Positions 43,701 through 49,929 of a stretch of DNA of 64,000 bases are shown here, one piece after another (the stretch's first letter is position 1; every line of letters begins with the position of its first letter). The DNA lies in the NCBI RefSeq assembly GCF_024198175.1, contig NZ_JAJVKV010000012.1:186001-250000 (forward strand). The letters run 5' to 3'. The notes under the pieces were generated by a model that worked only from the letters and a program-made list of their open reading frames with translations, ran no database searches and was not told where the DNA came from. The position numbers and the translations under genes were made by a program. This DNA comes from Pyxidicoccus xibeiensis. Lineage in GTDB: Bacteria > Myxococcota > Myxococcia > Myxococcales > Myxococcaceae.

Positions 43701-44390
43701 GTGAGCCACACCTACGAGTACCCGAGACCGGCACTGACGGTGGACTGCGTCGTCTTCGGCCTGGATGACGAGGACCTGAAGGTGCTGCTCATCCGCCGGG
43801 GCGTGGAGCCCTTCGCGGGGCGGTGGGCGCTGCCGGGCGGCTTCGTGCGGATGGACGAGGCCCTGGACACCGCCGCGCGCCGGGAGCTGGAGGAAGAGGC
43901 CGGCATCCGCCCCGGGCACATGGAGCAGCTCTACACCTTCGGCGCTCCGGAGCGGGACCCCCGGGGACGCGTCGTCACCGTGGCCTACTTCGCGCTGGTG
44001 AAGCTCAGCGACCACACGCTGCACGCGGCCACGGACGCGCGCGAGGCGGCGTGGTTCTCCGTCTGGGACACGCCGAAGCTGGCGTTCGACCACGCGGACA
44101 TCCTCTCCACCGCGCTGCAGCGGCTCAAGGGCAAGGTCCGCTACCAGCCCATCGGCTTCGAGCTGCTGCCTCCCAAGTTCACCCTTACCCAGCTCCAGCG
44201 CCTGTACGAAATCGTCCTGGAGCGGCAGCTCGACAAGCGGAACTTCCGGAAGAAGATTCTCGCCATGGACCTGCTGGAGGAGCTGGACGAGGTGGAGCAG
44301 GACGTCTCCCACCGCGCCGCGCGCCTCTACCGGTTCGACCACAAGAAATACAAACAGCTGGAGAAGGCGGGCTTCAACTTCGAGCTCTGA
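43701..44390 (+). CDS. Nudix hydrolase/winged-helix regulator, NrtR type
   Basis: A 229-residue protein with GTG start at 43701 after GGATGGAG. Residues 1-140 form a Nudix domain that opens TYEYPRPALTVDCVVF, the usual opening of NrtR and ADP-ribose pyrophosphatase relatives. The Nudix box is complete: Gly47, Glu53, Arg61-Glu62, Glu65-Glu66, Gly68. Residues about 150-229 (FELLPPKFTLTQLQRLYEIVL, RNFRKKILAM) are the C-terminal winged helix of NrtR. NrtR proteins repress NAD-synthesis genes and respond to ADP-ribose; in many the Nudix box has decayed, but here it is intact, so hydrolysis of ADP-ribose-like compounds may continue. The promoter carries the same operator as the following operon, which includes a nicotinamidase-like gene. 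Confidence 0.9.
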   Translation: MSHTYEYPRPALTVDCVVFGLDDEDLKVLLIRRGVEPFAGRWALPGGFVRMDEALDTAARRELEEEAGIRPGHMEQLYTFGAPERDPRGRVVTVAYFALVKLSDHTLHAATDAREAAWFSVWDTPKLAFDHADILSTALQRLKGKVRYQPIGFELLPPKFTLTQLQRLYEIVLERQLDKRNFRKKILAMDLLEELDEVEQDVSHRAARLYRFDHKKYKQLEKAGFNFEL

Positions 44391-44413
44391 AGCCGCCCTG
44401 ACCCCGGGTGTGC

Positions 44414-44429
44414 GCCCGCCAACGCGGGC
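44414..44429 (+). terminator. Hairpin after the Nudix gene
   Basis: GCCCGC (44414-44419) and GCGGGC (44424-44429) with a 4-nt loop, about 24 nt after the Nudix stop codon and just before the next promoter. It suggests the Nudix gene and the downstream operon are separate transcripts. Confidence 0.45.
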
Positions 44430-44461
44430 CCTGCCCTCCAGTGCGAACGCCCCCGATTGAT

Positions 44462-44496
44462 TTGACATGGTGTCGCTTGGACACTATGTTGGTGTC
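44462..44496 (+). promoter_or_regulatory. Promoter and operator of the PP2C-kinase-nicotinamidase-vWA operon
   Basis: -35 TTGACA (44462-44467), 17-nt spacer, -10 TATGTT (44485-44490): a near-ideal housekeeping promoter in a genome where such matches are rare. GTGTC/GACAC half-sites lie at 44470-44474, 44480-44484 and 44492-44496, in the spacer and over the -10. The core GGACACTATG and surrounding half-sites match the Nudix gene's own promoter. A repressor bound here would block RNA polymerase directly. The leader to the first ATG is about 180 nt. Confidence 0.82.
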
Positions 44497-44677
44497 GTAG
44501 AAACACGAACCTGGGGCAAGGCGCAGCGGGCTGGCGCCGCCAACGGAGAGGCGCGCTCGTGGCGCCTTGCTCCGGGGACGTGAGGAGGCCGCCACCCGTG
44601 GGGAGGCCACGGGCGGGGTGTGCCGCCAGCGTGTCTCGGTTTCGCCGTCCGTGCCCTCAGCGGGCCACGGGAGAGTC

Positions 44678-45481
44678 ATGTCCGCGCTGCCCTTCGACAT
44701 CGCCGCCGCCTCGGTGCAGGGACGTGAGCACGCTCGGGCGGGGCGCAACAACCAGGATGCGCTGTGCGTCCGTGCCAGCGAGCACGGCCTGGTGGCGGTG
44801 GTGGCGGACGGGTGCGGCAGCCAGCCGTGCAGTGAGCTGGGCGCGCAGCTCGGCGTGAGGCGGCTGGCACAGGCGGCGCTGGTACGGCTGGCGGAAGGGG
44901 AGCACGTGGACGAGGCGACGTTCCTGCCCGGCCTGCGCGAGGACGTGCTGTGCCTGCTGGGAGAGCTCCGGGGGGAGCTGGGCAGGGACGCACTGGGGGA
45001 CTTCCTCTTCACGCTGGTGGGCGCGGTGGTGACGCCCTCGAAGACGCTCGTCTTCTCGGCGGGGGACGGGGTGTGGGCGCTCAACGGCGAGGTGCACCCG
45101 CTCGGGCCGTTTCCGGGCAACGCGCCGCCGTACCTCGCCTATGCGCTGCTGCGCGGGGACGACACGACGCTGTCCACCCAGGCGCTGGTGCCGACGGAGG
45201 ACGTGCACGCGCTGCTGCTCGGGACGGATGGCGTGGCGGACCTGGCGCGGCTCGCCTCGGCGCGCCTCCCCGACAAGGAGGAGACGGTGGGGCCGCTGTC
45301 GCGGCTCTGGACGGACGACCGGTACTTCGCCAACCCGGACGCACTGCGCCGCCGTCTGTCATTGCTCAACCGCGAGGCCGTGCGTGCCGACTTCGGGGAG
45401 CGGCGCCTGGTGCGCACGCCGGGGCTCCTGCCCGACGACACCACGCTGGTGGTGCTGCGCCGCCGCATGGGGAGGGCATGA
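44678..45481 (+). CDS. PP2C-type protein phosphatase (YegK-like)
   Basis: A 267-residue phosphatase, the first gene of the operon. ATG 44678 follows GGGAGAG. PP2C metal and catalytic motifs are present: RNNQDA (23-28), VADGCGS (42-48, the DGxG metal site), FSAGDGVW, LLGTDGVAD and PDDTTLVVL. No membrane helix is seen, so it acts in the cytoplasm. PP2C enzymes remove phosphate from Ser/Thr with Mn2+ or Mg2+. The next gene, an atypical kinase, starts 4 nt after its stop codon, so the two are co-expressed. In Escherichia coli the YegK phosphatase is likewise encoded with the YegI kinase and the YegL vWA protein. Confidence 0.88.
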   Translation: MSALPFDIAAASVQGREHARAGRNNQDALCVRASEHGLVAVVADGCGSQPCSELGAQLGVRRLAQAALVRLAEGEHVDEATFLPGLREDVLCLLGELRGELGRDALGDFLFTLVGAVVTPSKTLVFSAGDGVWALNGEVHPLGPFPGNAPPYLAYALLRGDDTTLSTQALVPTEDVHALLLGTDGVADLARLASARLPDKEETVGPLSRLWTDDRYFANPDALRRRLSLLNREAVRADFGERRLVRTPGLLPDDTTLVVLRRRMGRA

Positions 45482-45485
45482 CGCC

Positions 45486-47357
45486 ATGGACGTCTGGCTC
45501 GAGGGGAAGAAGGTCAAGGTCAACCCGGCGAACGCGCTGGGCAAGGGCGGCGAGGCGGACGTCTTCGACCTGGGCGACGGCCGCGCCCTCAAGCTGTTCA
45601 AGCCGCCCGAGCACCCGGACTACACGGGCCTGCCCGCGGAGCAGGCCGCGGCGCGCGTCCGCCTGGACGAGCACCAGCGCAAGCTGCGCGCCTTCCCCAC
45701 CGGACTGCCCGGGCGCGTGGTGGTGCCGCAGGCGCTCGCCACGGACCGCAAGGGCGCCACGGTGCTCGGCTACGCCATGCGCAAGCTGGACGCGGTGGAG
45801 CCGTTGCGTCGCTTCGGTGAGCCGTCGTTCCGCCGCGCCGGCGCCACCTCCTCGCGTGTGGTGGAGGTGCTGCGTGGGCTGCACCGGACGCTCGCCGCCG
45901 TGCATGCGTCGGGCGTGGTGGTGGGGGACTTCAACGACCTCAACGTGCTGGTGGCGGGCGCGGCGGACGCGTACTTCATCGACGCGGACAGCTTCCAGTT
46001 CGGCACGTACCTGTGTCCGGTGTTCACCGAGCGCTTCCTCGACCCGCTGCGGCTCGGGAGCGGCGGGGGCCTGGTGCCCGTGGTGCCCGCGTCCTTGGAG
46101 AGCGACTGGTATGCCTTTGCGGTGACGGCGATGCAGGGCCTGTTGTGCGTGGGGCCTCACGGTGGTGTGCATCGGCCGAAGACTCCCGGTGCGCGGATGA
46201 CGCCCGCGAGCCGCGTGCTCCAGCGCGTCACCGTCTTCCACCCCGAGGTGCAGTACCCCAAGCCGGCGCTGCCGCTGCACACGCTGCCGGACGACGTGCT
46301 GCACCACCTGCACCGCGTCTTCGTGGAGGACCTGCGCGGAGCCTTCCCGCTGCCGCTGCTGGACGGCCTGCACTTCACCGCGTGCGCGTCGTGCGGCGTG
46401 GAGCATGCGCGCGGCGCGTGCCCCACGTGCCAGCCGAACGCGACGGCCACCGTCACGCCCGTCACCTCGGCGCGCGGGCAGGTGACTTCGACGCGCCTGT
46501 TCTCCACGCGCGGTGTGCTGGTGCACGCGAGCGCCGAGGACGGGGTGCTGCGCTGGCTGTACCACGCGGAAGGGGCCTACCGGCGCGAGGATGGGCGCGT
46601 GGTGATGCGCGGGGGGCTGGACCCGACGCTGCGCTGGGCGCTCCAGGGGGACGTGACGCTGGTGGGGCAGGGCGGGGAGGTGGCGGTGCTGGCACCGGGC
46701 CGGCCCGCGGAGCGCCTGGGGGTGGACGCTCCGGAGGGCCGGCCCGCCTTCGCCGCCAACGCGCGGCACCGCTACTGGGCCGTGGGGGGCGGCCTGTGGC
46801 GGGACGGGACGTACGGGCCGGAGCGAATCGGCGACGTGCTGCAGGGGCAGACGCGGCTCTTCGTGGGGCCACGCTTCGGGCTGGGCTTCCACCGGGCGGG
46901 AGGGCTGCGCGGGGCTTTCGTCTTCGACGCGGGGCGCTTGGGATTGAAGGACGGACTGACGCTGCCGTGGCCCACGGGGCAGCTCGTGGAGGCCGAGTGT
47001 GTCTTCGACGGGCCGAATGCGTGGCTCTTCCTCACCGAGGAGACGGGGGGACGCACGGTGCACCACTGCCTGGTGGTGGGCTCGGACGGGGCGCTGCGAG
47101 CGAGCGCGGTGGCGGAGGCGGGGGACGGAACGTGGCTGGGCGGCGGGGCGCGCGGCCGGTGTGCGGTGGGGGACGCGCTCTTCTGCGCCACCGACGGGGG
47201 GCTGACGCGGGTGGAGCTGCGACAGGGGCGGCTGGAGGCCGTGCGCGAGTTCCCGGACACCGAGCCCTTCGTGGACTCGGGCAGCCAGCTCCACATGGTG
47301 AAGCAGGGGCTGGCGGTGGTGGGCCGGCGGGACATCTCCGCGCTGCGGATGGCGTGA
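45486..47357 (+). CDS. Atypical Ser/Thr kinase with zinc ribbon (YegI-like)
   Basis: A 623-residue protein. Residues about 14-295 are a divergent kinase domain: glycine loop LGKGGEADVF, ATP lysine Lys36 (ALKLFK), catalytic loop VGDFNDLNVLV (Asp148, Asn153) replacing HRD, and FIDADSFQF (Asp166) replacing DFG. The GD-N---N and ID-DSFQ variants are the hallmark of the TerY-P/YegI kinases. A zinc ribbon follows, CASC (300-303) and CPTC (312-315). The last ~290 residues are repeated short beta segments (VLVHASAEDGVLRWLYHA, VTLVGQGGEVAVLAPG) and may form a propeller. It probably phosphorylates a cytoplasmic partner, with the neighbouring PP2C reversing this. Confidence 0.88.
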   Translation: MDVWLEGKKVKVNPANALGKGGEADVFDLGDGRALKLFKPPEHPDYTGLPAEQAAARVRLDEHQRKLRAFPTGLPGRVVVPQALATDRKGATVLGYAMRKLDAVEPLRRFGEPSFRRAGATSSRVVEVLRGLHRTLAAVHASGVVVGDFNDLNVLVAGAADAYFIDADSFQFGTYLCPVFTERFLDPLRLGSGGGLVPVVPASLESDWYAFAVTAMQGLLCVGPHGGVHRPKTPGARMTPASRVLQRVTVFHPEVQYPKPALPLHTLPDDVLHHLHRVFVEDLRGAFPLPLLDGLHFTACASCGVEHARGACPTCQPNATATVTPVTSARGQVTSTRLFSTRGVLVHASAEDGVLRWLYHAEGAYRREDGRVVMRGGLDPTLRWALQGDVTLVGQGGEVAVLAPGRPAERLGVDAPEGRPAFAANARHRYWAVGGGLWRDGTYGPERIGDVLQGQTRLFVGPRFGLGFHRAGGLRGAFVFDAGRLGLKDGLTLPWPTGQLVEAECVFDGPNAWLFLTEETGGRTVHHCLVVGSDGALRASAVAEAGDGTWLGGGARGRCAVGDALFCATDGGLTRVELRQGRLEAVREFPDTEPFVDSGSQLHMVKQGLAVVGRRDISALRMA

Positions 47358-47413
47358 GAGGACTTCTTTCATGCGCGGAGCTGGGGCTTCCGCGCCACAC
47401 AGGGGGCAGGACG

Positions 47414-48478
47414 ATGAAGACGCAAGTGAAGGAGCTGCCGCTTCCGGGGTTCTACCGGGCCGCCAATGCAGGGGAGTACGGCTACGGTGCGAATGCGGGG
47501 AAGCTGCAGGACGCGGCGGTGTCCTGGCGGGCGGCCAATGACATCTCCGTGGCGGCCACGGACAAGTTCAACCTGCACCTGCTGCTCATCGACGTGCAGA
47601 AGGACTTCTGCTTCCCCGAGGGCTCGCTCTACGTGGCGGGCCGCAGCGGGCGCGGGGCCGTGGACGACAGCCGCCGCATCGCCGAGTTCATCTACCGCAA
47701 CCTCGGCGCGCTGACGAACGTCACCGCGACGCTCGACACGCACTTCTCGCATCAGATCTTCTTCCCGTCCTTCTGGGTGGACCAGGACGACAAGCCGCTG
47801 ACGCCGTACCGCGAGGTGACGCGCGAGCAGATTGAGCGCGGGCAGGCGCGGCCGAACCCCGCGATGGCGAAGTGGCTGTGCGGGGGCAACTACCCGTGGC
47901 TCCTGAAGCAGGTGAAGTATTACTGCGAGGAGCTGGAGCGGGCGGGGAAGTACACGCTGTACCTGTGGCCGCCGCACTGCCTGCTCGGCAGCGACGGGCA
48001 CGCGCTGGCGGGCGTGGTGCAGGAGGCGCGGCTGTTCCACTCGTTCACCCGCGGCATGCAGTCGTGGGCGGAGGTGAAGGGCGGCAACCCGCTGACGGAG
48101 AACTACTCGGTGATGCGGCCGGAGGTGCTGTCGCGGCATGACGGGCAGCCGCTGGCGCAGCGGAACACGCAGTTCCTGAAGACGCTGCTGACGGCGGACG
48201 CGGTGGTGATTGCCGGCCAGGCGGCGAGCCACTGCGTGAAGAGCTCCATCGACGACCTGCTGGGAGAGATTGTCGCGCAGGACGCGGCGCTGGCTCGCAA
48301 GGTGTACCTGCTCACGGACTGCATGTCCGCGGTGACGGTGCCGGACGGGAAGGGCGGCTTCGCGGCGGACTTCACCCCGCAGGCGGATGCGGCGCTGAAG
48401 CGCTTCGCGGACGCGGGCATGCACCTGGTGCGGTCCACGGACCCGCTGGCGAGCTGGCCGGACCTGCGCATCGCGTGA
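47414..48478 (+). CDS. Nicotinamidase-like cysteine hydrolase
   Basis: A 354-residue member of the isochorismatase/nicotinamidase superfamily. The D-K-C triad is complete: Asp60 (LLLIDVQKDF), Lys222 (EVKGGNPLTENYS) and Cys274 (GQAASHCVKSS). The metal site of PncA is also present: Asp108 and His110 (TLDTHFSH) and His188 (WPPHCLLGS). This favours nicotinamide hydrolysis to nicotinate over isochorismatase activity. It is longer than PncA (about 180-215), with extra N-terminal and mid-domain segments. It lies between the kinase and vWA genes, 56 nt after the kinase, in an operon that shares its operator with a Nudix NrtR-type regulator. An alternative is an amidase for a related pyridine or hydroxamate. 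Confidence 0.88.
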   Translation: MKTQVKELPLPGFYRAANAGEYGYGANAGKLQDAAVSWRAANDISVAATDKFNLHLLLIDVQKDFCFPEGSLYVAGRSGRGAVDDSRRIAEFIYRNLGALTNVTATLDTHFSHQIFFPSFWVDQDDKPLTPYREVTREQIERGQARPNPAMAKWLCGGNYPWLLKQVKYYCEELERAGKYTLYLWPPHCLLGSDGHALAGVVQEARLFHSFTRGMQSWAEVKGGNPLTENYSVMRPEVLSRHDGQPLAQRNTQFLKTLLTADAVVIAGQAASHCVKSSIDDLLGEIVAQDAALARKVYLLTDCMSAVTVPDGKGGFAADFTPQADAALKRFADAGMHLVRSTDPLASWPDLRIA

Positions 48479-48571
48479 GGTGACTGCGGGCAATCGGAGT
48501 CAGGACCTGCTCCCTCGCGGGGGCGGGAACGGCGGAGCCATGCCCTCGGGACGAGGGAAGGAGCAAGGGAC

Positions 48572-49378
48572 ATGAGCAGCAAGGCGAATGGTGGGAACGG
48601 TGGTGGCATCCAGAAGCTCTTCGAGGATGCACATGCGGAGGGCACGCTGAGCCCGGCGGGGTTGCAGGCGCTGACGGTGGTGGACCTGGGGGCGCAGATC
48701 CAGGCAGGGCTCGGCGTGCGAGTGGAGGACGTGCAGGCCAGCGAGGTGGTGCTGGTGACGGTGATGCCGGATGACTCGGGGAGCATCTCCAGCGCTGGGC
48801 ACGAAAAGACGGTGTGCGAGGGGCACAACCTGGTGCTCGACGCGCTGATGGCGAGCAAGCAGCAGGACGGGGTGCTGTTCCACACGCGTTACCTGAACGG
48901 GAATGTGCTCAACCCGTTCCGGCCGCTGGAGGACGTGGTGCGGATGCACTCGGGGAACTACCGGGCGGACCAGGGCACGCCGCTGTATGACCAGACGGTG
49001 GTGCTGCTGGGCACGGTGCTGGCGAAGGCGCAGGAGTTCAGCAGCAACGGCGTGCCGGTGCGCACGGTGACGCTGCTGATTACGGATGGCGCGGACATGC
49101 ACTCGCAGAAGGCGAGGGCGAGGGACGTGGCGGCGCTGGTGAAGGACCTGCAACGGGCGGAGAACCACATCGTCGCGGCGATGGGGATTGATGACGGGAG
49201 CACCGACTTCCGCCGCGTGTTCCGGGAGATGGGCATCGAGGACAAGTGGATTCTCACGCCGGGGCAGAGCGCGCAGGAGATTCGCGCTGCGTTCCAGGTG
49301 TTCAGCCAGAGCGCGGTGCGGGTGAGTCAGGGCGCCGCGAGCTTCAGCCGCACGGCGCTGGGTGGATTCGGGCGGTGA
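48572..49378 (+). CDS. vWA-domain protein (TerY/YegL-like)
   Basis: A 268-residue protein, the last gene of the operon. Residues about 57-235 form a von Willebrand A domain. The MIDAS metal site is complete: DDSGSIS (67-73), Thr in QGTPLYDQ and Asp in LLITDGAD. This is the third partner of the TerY-P triad (TerY/YegL type), thought to bind partner proteins through the metal and to be a target or scaffold for the kinase and PP2C. It starts with a low-complexity GGNGGG stretch. GAAGGAGC upstream of ATG 48572 is the ribosome site. No Ter (TerD/TerC) genes are seen nearby. Confidence 0.9.
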   Translation: MSSKANGGNGGGIQKLFEDAHAEGTLSPAGLQALTVVDLGAQIQAGLGVRVEDVQASEVVLVTVMPDDSGSISSAGHEKTVCEGHNLVLDALMASKQQDGVLFHTRYLNGNVLNPFRPLEDVVRMHSGNYRADQGTPLYDQTVVLLGTVLAKAQEFSSNGVPVRTVTLLITDGADMHSQKARARDVAALVKDLQRAENHIVAAMGIDDGSTDFRRVFREMGIEDKWILTPGQSAQEIRAAFQVFSQSAVRVSQGAASFSRTALGGFGR

Positions 49379-49407
49379 GGGGCGGGTGAACGGGTTACCC
49401 TGGGGGC

Positions 49408-49527
49408 GTGGACGACTACCTCGTGCGCAACATCCTGGATGCAGTGACCGTCCTGGACAGGGCCTACATGGAGCACTGGGCTCGGGAACTCGGAGTGGAG
49501 TCCCTGCTGGGGAAGGTGAAGCGATGA
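49408..49527 (+). CDS. 39-residue protein, possible remnant, coupled to next gene
   Basis: A 39-residue frame from GTG 49408: it begins MDDYLVRNILDAV and continues AYMEHWARELGVESLL. Its second half resembles the helical end (RRWA-ELGV-DLL) seen at the C-terminus of longer AbiEii- or nucleotidyltransferase-like proteins, so it may be all that remains of one. In-frame TGA at 49387 rules out a longer form here. Its stop overlaps the next start (ATGA), which indicates translational coupling. Confidence 0.5.
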   Translation: MDDYLVRNILDAVTVLDRAYMEHWARELGVESLLGKVKR

Positions 49528-49799
49528 ATGACACCCTCCCGCGTGCCGAAGCGCTCGTCCGGACGCTGCTGCTCCGGCGCTCCGGGGAAGAGCGCCTCAA
49601 GATGGGGGCGGACATGTTTTCCGCCTCTCGCGCTCTCATCGCCGCATCAATGCGGGAGGAAGGGCTGGTGCCGGGCTCGGTCGAATGGAAGCTTCGGTTG
49701 CTCGACAGGACCTACGGTCCGGAGGTCTCGCCTGCTCAGCGCCAGCGCCTGCTCGACCGTTGGCGCACGGAATCCAGGGGAACGGACTCCTCCCGCTAG
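49524..49799 (+). CDS. Small helical protein of unknown function
   Basis: A 91-residue protein with pattern KMGADMFSASRALIAASMRE, then VEWKLRLLDRTYGPEVSPAQ. I recall similar R-LFERLYG-type small proteins next to nucleotidyltransferase-like genes in cyanobacteria and myxobacteria, but not a named family. It overlaps the preceding 39-residue frame by 4 bp. A toxin-antitoxin-like role is a guess from size and coupling. Confidence 0.6.
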   Translation: MNDTLPRAEALVRTLLLRRSGEERLKMGADMFSASRALIAASMREEGLVPGSVEWKLRLLDRTYGPEVSPAQRQRLLDRWRTESRGTDSSR

Positions 49800-49863
49800 C
49801 TCGCGAACGGAGCGGTGCGGATGCTTGGCCAGCTTGCGGCCCGGGCGCGCTGCTGACGCGGGG

Positions 49864-49904
49864 AAACGACGAAGCCCGGAGCGCCATCCTCGGCACTCCG
49901 GGCT
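49864..49904 (-). terminator. Terminator of the CARDB/haem lipoprotein gene
   Basis: On the minus strand, AGCCCGGAG and CTCCGGGCT (plus-strand arms 49873-49881 and 49896-49904), extended by GCC/GGC, form a hairpin followed by TCGTCGTTT. It lies 25 nt after the stop codon of the minus-strand gene at 49930. Confidence 0.7.
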
Positions 49905-49929
49905 CCGGTCCTGCTCGGTTCCGCTTCGC

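Noticed and set aside
44567..44677. Upstream extension of the PP2C protein
   Set aside because: The extra 37 residues have no PP2C pattern and GGGAGAG lies directly before ATG 44678.
47414..48478. Isochorismatase as the function of the cysteine hydrolase
   Set aside because: Isochorismatases lack the Asp/His metal site; here Asp108, His110 and His188 match nicotinamidase.
48572..49378. A full tellurite-resistance (ter) cluster around the vWA gene
   Set aside because: No TerD, TerC, TerB or TerZ genes are seen; only the kinase, PP2C and vWA triad is present.
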